A DNA stretch of 5,484 bases from Flavobacteriales bacterium (GTDB taxonomy: Bacteria; Bacteroidota; Bacteroidia; Flavobacteriales_D; Parvicellaceae), in contig JALWSJ010000232.1 of the NCBI GenBank assembly GCA_026993705.1, positions 1 to 5,484 on the forward strand. The letters are read 5' to 3'. The notes below the pieces were generated by a model. It was not told the origin of the DNA and ran no database searches. It was given only the letters and a program-made list of their open reading frames with translations. The translations under genes were made by a program, and so were the position numbers. Shown piece by piece: positions 1 to 5,484 of the stretch (position 1 is the stretch's first letter; every line of letters starts with the position of its first letter).

Positions 1-2270
1 ATAATTCCCACGTAATCCTTTCCATCGTTAACAGTGTTATAGAGACCGTTATATTTAAATGTTACGGGGTTTATTTTTGTTAAAACATCTAGCCCATCAG
101 AAAAAGATTTAATATCTTTTTTAGTTCTTCTATCAGAAGTTGCTGCCCATGTACCCCCACCAGACTTTAATGCTATGCCATTATTTTTGAATATAAAATC
201 TGAAGTAAAAGTAGTTTGACCTGAAATAATTTTACCTATATGTAAAGCATCATCCCCAGACTGATCATCTCCAATATTTATTCTTAATTGAGTCTGGTTT
301 GTAGCAAGATTATATCTGGATATCCACAAATAATCCGTATTTTCTGACTGCCAAGTCCCCCCTCCACCTGAAAAATACAACCTGTTTCCATAATTTGGAT
401 AACTCCCAGTATTTGCTGGATTTATTATACCTACTCTTACATTTCCATTTACTTGAAGTTTATCTACTGGACTAATTGTACCTATGCCTGTATTACCATC
501 CTGTTTAATTACCATTCTTGTATCGGATTGTGTCAATGGAGTATTTGTTGTACCTCCATCATTACTTGTTCTAAATTCAATTCTTCCATCCATTCCTCCA
601 TCATCTATACCTACTATAGAAGAATGATATCCAACCGCATTGTTTCGCCAATTAATTTGTAAACCTCTGTTTGCTCCTGCCGTTTTGGCGTCTAATGTTA
701 TCAAATTTGTTTCACTTCCACTTGCTCCGTCTTTAGAAACATGCAATATTGATAAGGGATTTGCTTCTCCTATACCTATATTTCCAATCTCCATTATTTT
801 AATTCCTGATATATTATTAGCGTTACCAGTATTTGTCCATGGTGCAATAACCAACCCATTATTCGATGAATTAATAGGGTCATTATCATTTGTAAATATA
901 ATGCTTTTATCCCCTGTACTAGTTATTCCATTATAATCCCCCGCTGAAGCACCAGAGAATAAAGATATGTACCCCAATGAGCCAACACCGCTTCTCTCAA
1001 ATTTAGCAATTGAGGACGCTGTATTGTTTGAATTATTTACAACATGAAGAACACTACTAGGACTATTTATCCCAATCCCCACTTTCCCTTGTGTAAAAAT
1101 GTCATCATTGATATTAGCTGGAGCAGAAGTAGTTCCCACTTTATACCAATCTGCATCGGTGAGTGATGCTAAATCAACGGTTTCGTTTGTTCCGTTTTGT
1201 ATACCAATAGTTAGGATAGTTCCTAATAATCCTGAACCACTTATATTTTGGTTGTCGGTATTATCTAAATAACCACTTAAATCTACCGGTGTTCCGTCGT
1301 TGGTTAAAGACAAGGTATTTCCTGTTAGAGATAAATCTTGATTATCAGTATTATCCAAATAAGGGGTTAAGTCAATACTCGTTGGCGTACCGTTATTGGT
1401 TATCGTTAAGATATTTGTAGTCGTATTCAAACTCAAATCTTGTATTTCGTTATTGGGATTGCTGTCGGCATCGTTAAGTAACGCCGTTAAATCAACGGTT
1501 TGAGAAGTTCCATTTTCTATACCTACGGTTAAGATATTCGTATTGGCATCAAACGCAAGATTTTGAATATTTTGGTCGTCTGTTCCTGCATTATCGTTTA
1601 TCCACGTATAAGTTCCGCTTCCGTCAGTTGAAAGCACTTGTCCGCTTGTTCCGCCGGTTGGCAATTCTATTTCATTGGTTGGGTCAGAATCTCCATCGGT
1701 TACGGTTAATGGATTAGCCGTTGTTCCATCTCCCGAAATATTAGTACCTGAAGTTTGTACAACTTGTGTTCCCCAGTTATCTGCTCCTGACGGTGCATTT
1801 TGTGCTACCCAGTTTGTCCCATCCCAAGTTAGCACTTGATTTGTGGTAGCTGTGCTAGGAAGCTCTATTTCATTAGTAGGGTCAGAATCTCCATCGGTTA
1901 CGGTTAGCGGGTTAGCCGTTGTTCCATCACCTGAGATGTTTGTTCCCGAAGTTTGCACAACTTGTGTTCCCCAGTTGTCTCCTGCTCCGCTTCCTACTTG
2001 TACCCATTGCGTTCCGTCCCAATAGAAAAACAAGTTCATGTTTTTATCATAAACCATCATTCCATTTTCGGCTACGGTTAGTGCTGTACCTAAGGTATTT
2101 CTAGCAACTGTAGTTAAACGAGGAATAAGTATCCCTTTATCATCAGATTGTATATCCAACATTGCATTAATGTTGGGGTTAGCTCCAGTATTATTAATGG
2201 CAATTCCTCCATTTTGAGCCAAGGCTCCCAATGAGGTAAATAAACTTAGGGTGATGAGTGTTTTTTTCAT
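1..2270 (-). CDS. Secreted tail-fibre-like protein with C-terminal Peptidase S74 chaperone domain (3' end missing)
   Basis: The frame is open from ATG at 2270 to the left edge: 756 codons, no stop. It starts MKKTLITLSLFTSLGALA with likely signal peptidase I cleavage A18|Q19, so the product is exported. Residues about 33-92 form the N-terminal module common in Bacteroidota fibre proteins (MLDIQSDDKGILIPR, then MMVYDKN and FFYWDGTQW). Two identical repeats follow at about 98-138 and 164-204. Residues about 230-370 are degenerate beta-type repeats of the form LT-NG-VDL-YLDNTDNQ. Three GxxGIG...P...L.V motifs start at residues 395, 496 and 592. SDRRTKKDI at 712-720, then INPVTFKYNG, marks a Peptidase S74 domain. 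In phage endosialidases this domain helps the fibre trimerise and then cuts itself off at Ser-Asp, here S712-D713. A trimeric surface or released fibre is inferred; the ligand is unknown. It is separated from mltD by an 815-bp spacer, so it is probably transcribed alone. It could be a phage-derived fibre, but no other phage gene is visible. Confidence 0.85.
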   Translation of the reverse strand, partial: MKKTLITLSLFTSLGALAQNGGIAINNTGANPNINAMLDIQSDDKGILIPRLTTVARNTLGTALTVAENGMMVYDKNMNLFFYWDGTQWVQVGSGAGDNWGTQVVQTSGTNISGDGTTANPLTVTDGDSDPTNEIELPSTATTNQVLTWDGTNWVAQNAPSGADNWGTQVVQTSGTNISGDGTTANPLTVTDGDSDPTNEIELPTGGTSGQVLSTDGSGTYTWINDNAGTDDQNIQNLAFDANTNILTVGIENGTSQTVDLTALLNDADSNPNNEIQDLSLNTTTNILTITNNGTPTSIDLTPYLDNTDNQDLSLTGNTLSLTNDGTPVDLSGYLDNTDNQNISGSGLLGTILTIGIQNGTNETVDLASLTDADWYKVGTTSAPANINDDIFTQGKVGIGINSPSSVLHVVNNSNNTASSIAKFERSGVGSLGYISLFSGASAGDYNGITSTGDKSIIFTNDNDPINSSNNGLVIAPWTNTGNANNISGIKIMEIGNIGIGEANPLSILHVSKDGASGSETNLITLDAKTAGANRGLQINWRNNAVGYHSSIVGIDDGGMDGRIEFRTSNDGGTTNTPLTQSDTRMVIKQDGNTGIGTISPVDKLQVNGNVRVGIINPANTGSYPNYGNRLYFSGGGGTWQSENTDYLWISRYNLATNQTQLRINIGDDQSGDDALHIGKIISGQTTFTSDFIFKNNGIALKSGGGTWAATSDRRTKKDIKSFSDGLDVLTKINPVTFKYNGLYNTVNDGKDYVGI
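1664..1980 (-). repeat. Two in-frame direct repeats of about 119 bp, 198 bp apart
   Basis: Copies lie at 1664-1782 and 1862-1980 inside the fibre gene. Each encodes the same stretch of about 40 residues (DNWGTQVVQTSGTNISGDG..., then NPLTVTDGDSDPTNEIEL). The period is exactly 66 codons. The DNA copies differ at roughly 18 positions, yet the translations match completely, so the differences within the shared reading frame are silent. The link between the copies (PSTATTNQVLTWDGTNWVAQNAPSGA, residues about 138-163) repeats the WDGTQW idea of the N-terminal module. The pattern fits an old internal duplication kept by selection on the protein. Confidence 0.85.
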
Positions 2271-2300
2271 AGGTTAATAATTAAGAAGATAAACTTAAGT

Positions 2301-2331
2301 CTAAAATAAGATATATAAAAGAGATTCACAA
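2301..2331 (-). promoter_or_regulatory. Possible Bacteroidota-type promoter of the fibre gene
   Basis: On the minus strand TTG (2331-2329) is followed after 20 bases by TATTTTAG (2308-2301). This approximates the Bacteroidota -33 TTG and -7 TAnnTTTG boxes, with one mismatch in the -7 box. The -7 box ends 30 bp before the ATG at 2270, a plausible leader length. No good Shine-Dalgarno sequence precedes the ATG (TTATTAACCT), which is usual in this phylum. The surroundings are very AT-rich, so a chance match is possible. Confidence 0.35.
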
Positions 2332-2401
2332 TTTTTTTCTGATTTTTATGATAAAACTTCTTAATAATTAATCTATATAATTAAAATCACTTAACATGTA
2401 T

Positions 2402-2663
2402 GCGTTAGGGACTATTAAGCGACTGCGAAAAACAGTTGAGTTTTTGAGCTAACGTAAAAATTTAGGTAATTTCATAATTCATTGATTTTCAATGCTGTAT
2501 TTTTACGTTAGTTGGAATCCCTAACGCGAGCAAAATAGACGATATAAAGAGTTTTTTGATTCCTTATACTTCTTCATAAAATTTTCCACAGCTAAGGCTA
2601 TGCAAAGATTTTATTCATCGTCTAAGAAAACTAAATTCCGTTTTCTTTGCACTCATCTGTTTC
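2402..2663 (+). repeat. Structured intergenic repeat, unit A (262 bp, first of a tandem pair)
   Basis: Function is not recognised. The unit folds into two domains. Domain 1 is closed by GCGTTAGGGA (2402-2411) pairing perfectly with TCCCTAACGC (2518-2527). It encloses a small hairpin CGACTG/CAGTTG (2420-2425 with 2433-2438) and a perfect 13-bp stem CTAACGTAAAAAT/ATTTTTACGTTAG (2449-2461 with 2499-2511), whose 37-base loop holds CATTGA/TCAATG. Domain 2 is closed by TAGACGAT/ATCGTCTA (2536-2543 with 2617-2624) and encloses a hairpin of 17 and 18 bases (2576-2592 with 2597-2614) with two mismatches and a bulged A. The last 39 bases are unstructured. Pairing was found by eye. Which strand is transcribed, if either, is unknown; strand + is given only because the box reads GCGTTAGGGA that way. 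It could be a REP-like mobile repeat or a structured RNA. Confidence 0.8.
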
Positions 2664-2926
2664 GTGTTAGGGACTATTAAGCGACTGTGAAAAACAGTTG
2701 AGTTTTTGAGCTAACGTAAAAATATTGGCAGTTTTATAATCAATTGATTATCAATGTTATATTTTTACGTTAGTTGGAATCCCTAACGCGAGCAAAATAG
2801 ACGATATAAAGCGTTTTTTAATTCCTTATCCTTCTTCATAAAAATTTTCCATAGCGAGTGCTATGCAAAATTTTTATTCATCGTCTAAGAAACCAAAAAT
2901 TCACTTTCTATCCACCAATTTCACTT
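2664..2926 (+). repeat. Structured intergenic repeat, unit B (263 bp, second of a tandem pair)
   Basis: This unit matches unit A along its whole structured part and starts directly after it. The outer stem is GTGTTAGGGA (2664-2673) with TCCCTAACGC (2780-2789), one T.G wobble. The 13-bp inner stem is unchanged (2711-2723 with 2761-2773). The second domain is closed by TAGACGAT/ATCGTCTA (2798-2805 with 2880-2887). Its inner hairpin (2838-2855 with 2860-2877) pairs at 17 of 18 positions, better than in A. Stems and junctions are nearly identical to A, while the 37-base loop (same length) and the tail after position 2890 have drifted. That is what one expects if structure is selected. Confidence 0.8.
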
Positions 2927-3076
2927 GCGTTAGGGATAGAACGGCGTGTTTGAACTCCTTTTGTGTTGTTGCACTTATGCAACACAAAAGAGTGAGTAGT
3001 GATAGCCCGACCATTACAGCGTAAAAAGCAATTCCGTTACACTACATTGCTTTTTTATGCTGTAATGGGAACGCCC
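2927..3076 (+). repeat. Flavobacterial-type GCGTTAGGGAT...GGGAACGCCC intergenic element
   Basis: This element opens with the same box as units A and B (GCGTTAGGGA at 2927-2936) but has a different body and ends GGGAACGCCC. GCGTT (2927-2931) pairs with AACGC (3070-3074) to close a three-way junction. Arm 1 is CTTTTGTGTTG/CAACACAAAAG (2958-2968 with 2980-2990, 11 bp perfect). Arm 2 is a long hairpin at 3011-3068: CCATTACAGC/GCTGTAATGG, then a G.T pair and about 10 more pairs with one bulge around a 15-base loop. GGC (2943-2945) can pair with GCC (3005-3007). From memory, this box pair with a variable hairpin before the end box recurs between genes in Flavobacteriaceae; I cannot check this here. 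It ends 10 bp past the mltD stop codon at 3086. It could be a structured RNA or a non-autonomous repeat; function unknown. Confidence 0.65.
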
Positions 3077-3085
3077 AAAACCTCC

Positions 3086-4534
3086 TTATTTTACAGGTAT
3101 TTTAATCTTTTGCCCTAGCCTTAATCGACTAGACATTCCGTTGTTGGCTCTTTTGATATCGTTGACGGATACGCCTCTGTATTTTTGGGCTATATCCCAA
3201 AGTGTATCGCCTCGTTTAACAGTGTACATTACGGAGTGTTGCGATGCTCGCTCTTGGTCTTTTTTGACTTCTTCTACGGAATCGGTCTCTTTAAAGACAA
3301 TTAGTTTTCGGCCTTTGTACATTTTTATCTTTGAACGGTTGTTCCATGCTTTGATATCTTCGGGCAAACAATTGTATTTTTTAGCGACATCTTCAAGGGT
3401 TTCGCCTTGTTTTACAACATGATAAGTTTGTACTCGTTTGAGCTTGTTTTGTGCTACATAATGTTTGTACTCCAACGATGAATACTTGTAAATACTGTCT
3501 TCGTTTTCTATGAAATCTCCAACCAAATCAAAGGGTAAAACCAGGCTGTAACTGTCGTTGGTCTTGGGGATAACACGATTGACAAACATTGGATTAAGTT
3601 CGGATATTTTGTACTCATCGTACCCCAACCATTCATCCAATACATCAAATTCTATTCGCTGACAAACATGTACGGTATCTAATTCTATATGAGAGTAAGG
3701 AACATCAATCGGTTCTAAACCGTGTTGTTCGTAGTAGTTCATTACATAATTTACGGCTATAAAAGCAGGAACATAATTTTGTGTTTCACGTGGTAGATAT
3801 TCTCGGATTTCCCAATATGTTGTTTTTCCTCCTGAGCGTCGAATGGCTTTATTTACATTTCCAGGCCCCGCATTGTAGGCAGCTAAGACTAAATTCCAAT
3901 CGTTATAAATAGAGTGCAAAAAATCTAAATATTTACATGCAGCTTCGCTTGATAAATAAGGGTCTGAACGTTTATCTACATAAGAATTGATGGTTAATCC
4001 ATATATTTCTCCTGTTCGTGGCATAAACTGCCACAATCCTCCTGCTCCTACTCTTGAACGAGCCCGAGGATTGAGTGCCGATTCTACAATCGGTAAATAT
4101 TTTAATTCTAAGGGAAGGTTATATTTCAACAACTTTTCCTCGAATATAGGGAAATACAGTTCTTTGTAGCCCAACATTTTAGATGTTAAATACCGTCGTT
4201 TGTTGATGTACAGATTTAACATTGCCTTGGTCTGCGAATTAAATCTAAAATCGAAAGGGGTTACTTCATTCAACTCTTTTATGCGAAACTCCACCAAACC
4301 TGTTTCCAAACTATCGTAATGCCCTTCATATCGTTCGGGATTTACATTTCTTTCTCCCCACAAGCCTTTGATATGTTCGACAAACAAGCTGTCGTACTCG
4401 TTTACAAAAGATAAATCATTTTTCTTTGTAACAGCACTATCAACCGCCACATCGATTGAATCATTTTGCCCCCATACGTTCCCCGCGACAAACAAAAGAC
4501 CTAAGAAAAAATATCTTAAGTCTTTTACTAACAT
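3086..4534 (-). CDS. mltD: MltD-like membrane-bound/periplasmic lytic transglycosylase with two LysM domains
   Basis: This enzyme cleaves the MurNAc-GlcNAc bond of peptidoglycan to form 1,6-anhydro-MurNAc ends, for wall turnover and remodelling. Starting at the ATG at 4534 it has 482 residues. A Sec signal peptide (hydrophobic YFFLGLLFVAG) ends near G22|Q23. No lipobox cysteine is present, unlike E. coli MltD, so a soluble periplasmic form is likely. The SLT/GH23 domain spans about 130-260: LPIVESALNP holds the catalytic Glu (E151), GLWQFMPRTG is at 166-175, AAYNAGPGNV at 218-227, and ETQNYVPAFI follows. After a spacer of about 100 residues come two LysM glycan-binding domains, 370-415 (YHVVKQGETLEDVA) and 436-481 (YTVKRGDTLWDIA). 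A TTG at 4567 would overlap the gatA stop codon and add 11 very basic residues; I prefer the ATG because it gives a normal signal peptide. It lies 29 bp after gatA, probably co-transcribed. Confidence 0.92.
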   Translation of the reverse strand: MLVKDLRYFFLGLLFVAGNVWGQNDSIDVAVDSAVTKKNDLSFVNEYDSLFVEHIKGLWGERNVNPERYEGHYDSLETGLVEFRIKELNEVTPFDFRFNSQTKAMLNLYINKRRYLTSKMLGYKELYFPIFEEKLLKYNLPLELKYLPIVESALNPRARSRVGAGGLWQFMPRTGEIYGLTINSYVDKRSDPYLSSEAACKYLDFLHSIYNDWNLVLAAYNAGPGNVNKAIRRSGGKTTYWEIREYLPRETQNYVPAFIAVNYVMNYYEQHGLEPIDVPYSHIELDTVHVCQRIEFDVLDEWLGYDEYKISELNPMFVNRVIPKTNDSYSLVLPFDLVGDFIENEDSIYKYSSLEYKHYVAQNKLKRVQTYHVVKQGETLEDVAKKYNCLPEDIKAWNNRSKIKMYKGRKLIVFKETDSVEEVKKDQERASQHSVMYTVKRGDTLWDIAQKYRGVSVNDIKRANNGMSSRLRLGQKIKIPVK

Positions 4535-4563
4535 TTTATCCCGTTTTCTCACTCGTTTTTTCT

Positions 4564-5484
4564 TCAATGATTGTGCATTAGTTGGTTTGAAAACTGTAAC
4601 AGTTTTGCATCGTCAAATCGTTTTGCCATCAATTGCATACCGAAAGGCATTCCGTTTGAGTGTTCTCCCAACGGCAATGATATTGCCGGTATTCCAGCTA
4701 GATTTGCATGTACCGTAAAAATATCTTGCAGGTACATCGTTATCGGGTCTTCTATATTCTCTCCGATTTTAAAAGCTGTTGTAGGTGCAGTAGGCAATAA
4801 AATAAAGTCGTACTCTTTGAAAATTTCTTCGGTTTTTTCTTTTATTAACCGTCTTACTTTCATACCTTTGGTATAGTACGCATCATAATACCCAGCACTC
4901 AACACAAAGGTTCCCAACATAATTCGTCTTTTGACTTCCGCACCAAAACCTTCCGACCTTGAATATACATAAGTGGTTTCAATATCCTTTGCACGCGGAC
5001 TTCTATATCCGTAACGAGCACCATCGTAACGAGCCAAATTTGAAGATGCTTCAGCAGTAGTTAGAATGTAATAATTCGGCACTAAATACTCCAACATCGG
5101 AAAATCAACACCCTCAACCGTATGCCCGTCTTCTTTCAACTGTTCTATCAACTTAGATGTTTGGTCTTTTATTTCAGTATCCAATCCACTACTATCCAAA
5201 CAATCTTTCAGGTAAGCTATTTTATATTTTTTATTATCGTTCTCCTCCAAAGCCTTTGTACAGCTTTCTAATTCCCGCGAAGAAGAAGTACTGTCATAAG
5301 CATCTTTACCAGAAATAACATCGGAAATTAAAGCGATATCTTCAACGTTATTCGCCAAAGGACCGATTTGATCAAAACTTGAGGCATACGCCAATAAACC
5401 ATAACGCGAAACCCTTCCGTAAGTAGGTTTATACCCTACTATTCCGCAATACGAAGCCGGCTGACGAATAGAGCCTCCGGTATC
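4564..5484 (-). CDS. gatA: GatA, amidase subunit of the tRNA-dependent amidotransferase GatCAB (N-terminus missing)
   Basis: GatA hydrolyses glutamine and feeds ammonia to GatB, which converts Glu-tRNA(Gln) to Gln-tRNA(Gln) and, in some species, Asp-tRNA(Asn) to Asn-tRNA(Asn) in the cytoplasm. The window holds 306 residues and a TGA stop; the full protein is usually about 475-490. The first visible residues, DTGGSIRQPASYCGIVGYKP, belong to the amidase signature; the Ser of GGS (codon 5472-5470) is the nucleophile. The Lys and cis-Ser of the Ser-cisSer-Lys triad lie outside the window. TYGRVSRYGLLAYASSFDQIGP, then ANLAGIPAISLPLG and MPFGMQLMAKRFDDAKLL, are typical of GatA rather than of general amidases. 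The TTG at 5394 is an internal Leu of GLLAYASS, not a start. mltD follows closely on the same strand. Confidence 0.95.
   Translation of the reverse strand, partial: DTGGSIRQPASYCGIVGYKPTYGRVSRYGLLAYASSFDQIGPLANNVEDIALISDVISGKDAYDSTSSSRELESCTKALEENDNKKYKIAYLKDCLDSSGLDTEIKDQTSKLIEQLKEDGHTVEGVDFPMLEYLVPNYYILTTAEASSNLARYDGARYGYRSPRAKDIETTYVYSRSEGFGAEVKRRIMLGTFVLSAGYYDAYYTKGMKVRRLIKEKTEEIFKEYDFILLPTAPTTAFKIGENIEDPITMYLQDIFTVHANLAGIPAISLPLGEHSNGMPFGMQLMAKRFDDAKLLQFSNQLMHNH

Larger units (their letters stand above)
2271..3085. other. Gene-free spacer between the MltD gene and the fibre gene
   Basis: No open frame of useful length with protein-like composition is visible on either strand. The spacer holds the leader and probable promoter of the fibre gene (2271-2401), two tandem structured repeat units (2402-2926) and a third related element (2927-3076). 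I see no tRNA or rRNA. None of the hairpins is followed by a run of T on the minus strand, so there is no standard intrinsic terminator for the mltD transcript. Confidence 0.75.

Noticed and set aside
453..936. Plus-strand open frames at 453-662 and 640-936
   Set aside because: They lie opposite the fibre gene, whose minus-strand frame reads through with clear motifs. Their translations are Ile/Cys/Ser-rich and unlike real proteins.
1843..2104. Plus-strand open frames at 1843-2025 and 1919-2104
   Set aside because: Antisense shadows of the repeat region of the fibre gene, overlapping each other in different frames.
2402..2936. Integron attC array, because GTTAG and CTAAC boxes flank palindromes
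   Set aside because: GTTAGGG does not fit the GTTRRRY core, the box in the other orientation (CCCTAAC) does not fit RYYYAAC, the units contain no cassette genes, and no integrase is visible.
2958..2990. Intrinsic terminator for the minus-strand operon
   Set aside because: The 11-bp stem is strong, but on the minus strand it is followed by GAGTTC and not by a T-run.
2402..3076. CRISPR array
   Set aside because: Only two long repeats of about 262 bp with no short regular repeat-spacer pattern and no cas genes.
3141..4876. Plus-strand open frames opposite mltD and gatA (3141-3422, 3987-4169, 4368-4718, 4571-4876)
   Set aside because: Both minus-strand genes have recognised domains across these spans; the plus-strand frames show no domain and no sensible start context.
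5392..5394. TTG at 5394 as the start of a short amidase gene
   Set aside because: The frame continues upstream to the window edge through the GatA active-site motif DTGGS, so this is an internal codon.

Overview
The window comes from an AT-rich genome in the phylum Bacteroidota, most likely a marine or freshwater flavobacterium (family Flavobacteriaceae). Four things point there. The large protein on the left has the start typical of secreted Bacteroidota proteins (LDIQSDDKGILIPR followed by VYDKN...FFYWDGTQWV). A possible promoter resembles the Bacteroidota -33/-7 type. Shine-Dalgarno sequences are weak. The spacer carries GCGTTAGGGAT...GGGAACGCCC boxes that I recall from flavobacterial intergenic regions. 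All three genes lie on the minus strand, so transcription runs from right to left.

Layout from right to left: (1) 5484-4564 is the C-terminal two thirds of gatA, the amidase subunit of the Glu-tRNA(Gln)/Asp-tRNA(Asn) amidotransferase, entering the window exactly at its DTGGS active-site motif. (2) 4534-3086 is a complete MltD-like lytic transglycosylase with two C-terminal LysM domains, 29 bp after gatA and probably in the same operon. (3) 3085-2271 is an 815-bp gene-free spacer packed with structured repeats: two tandem units of about 262 bp (2402-2663 and 2664-2926), followed by a different element (2927-3076) that shares the opening box GCGTTAGGGA. (4) 2270-1 is the first 756 codons of a large secreted tail-fibre-like protein that runs off the left edge inside its C-terminal Peptidase S74 (intramolecular chaperone) domain.

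The two right-hand genes are housekeeping: translation fidelity and cell-wall turnover. The left gene is a surface or exported trimeric-fibre type protein and probably an independent transcription unit with its own promoter. I see no functional link between it and the other two. The most unusual part is the spacer, where five copies of one 10-base box alternate in orientation and fold the DNA (or RNA) into nested, multi-branched hairpins. This resembles the REP/BIME repeats of enterobacteria in layout, but not in sequence.
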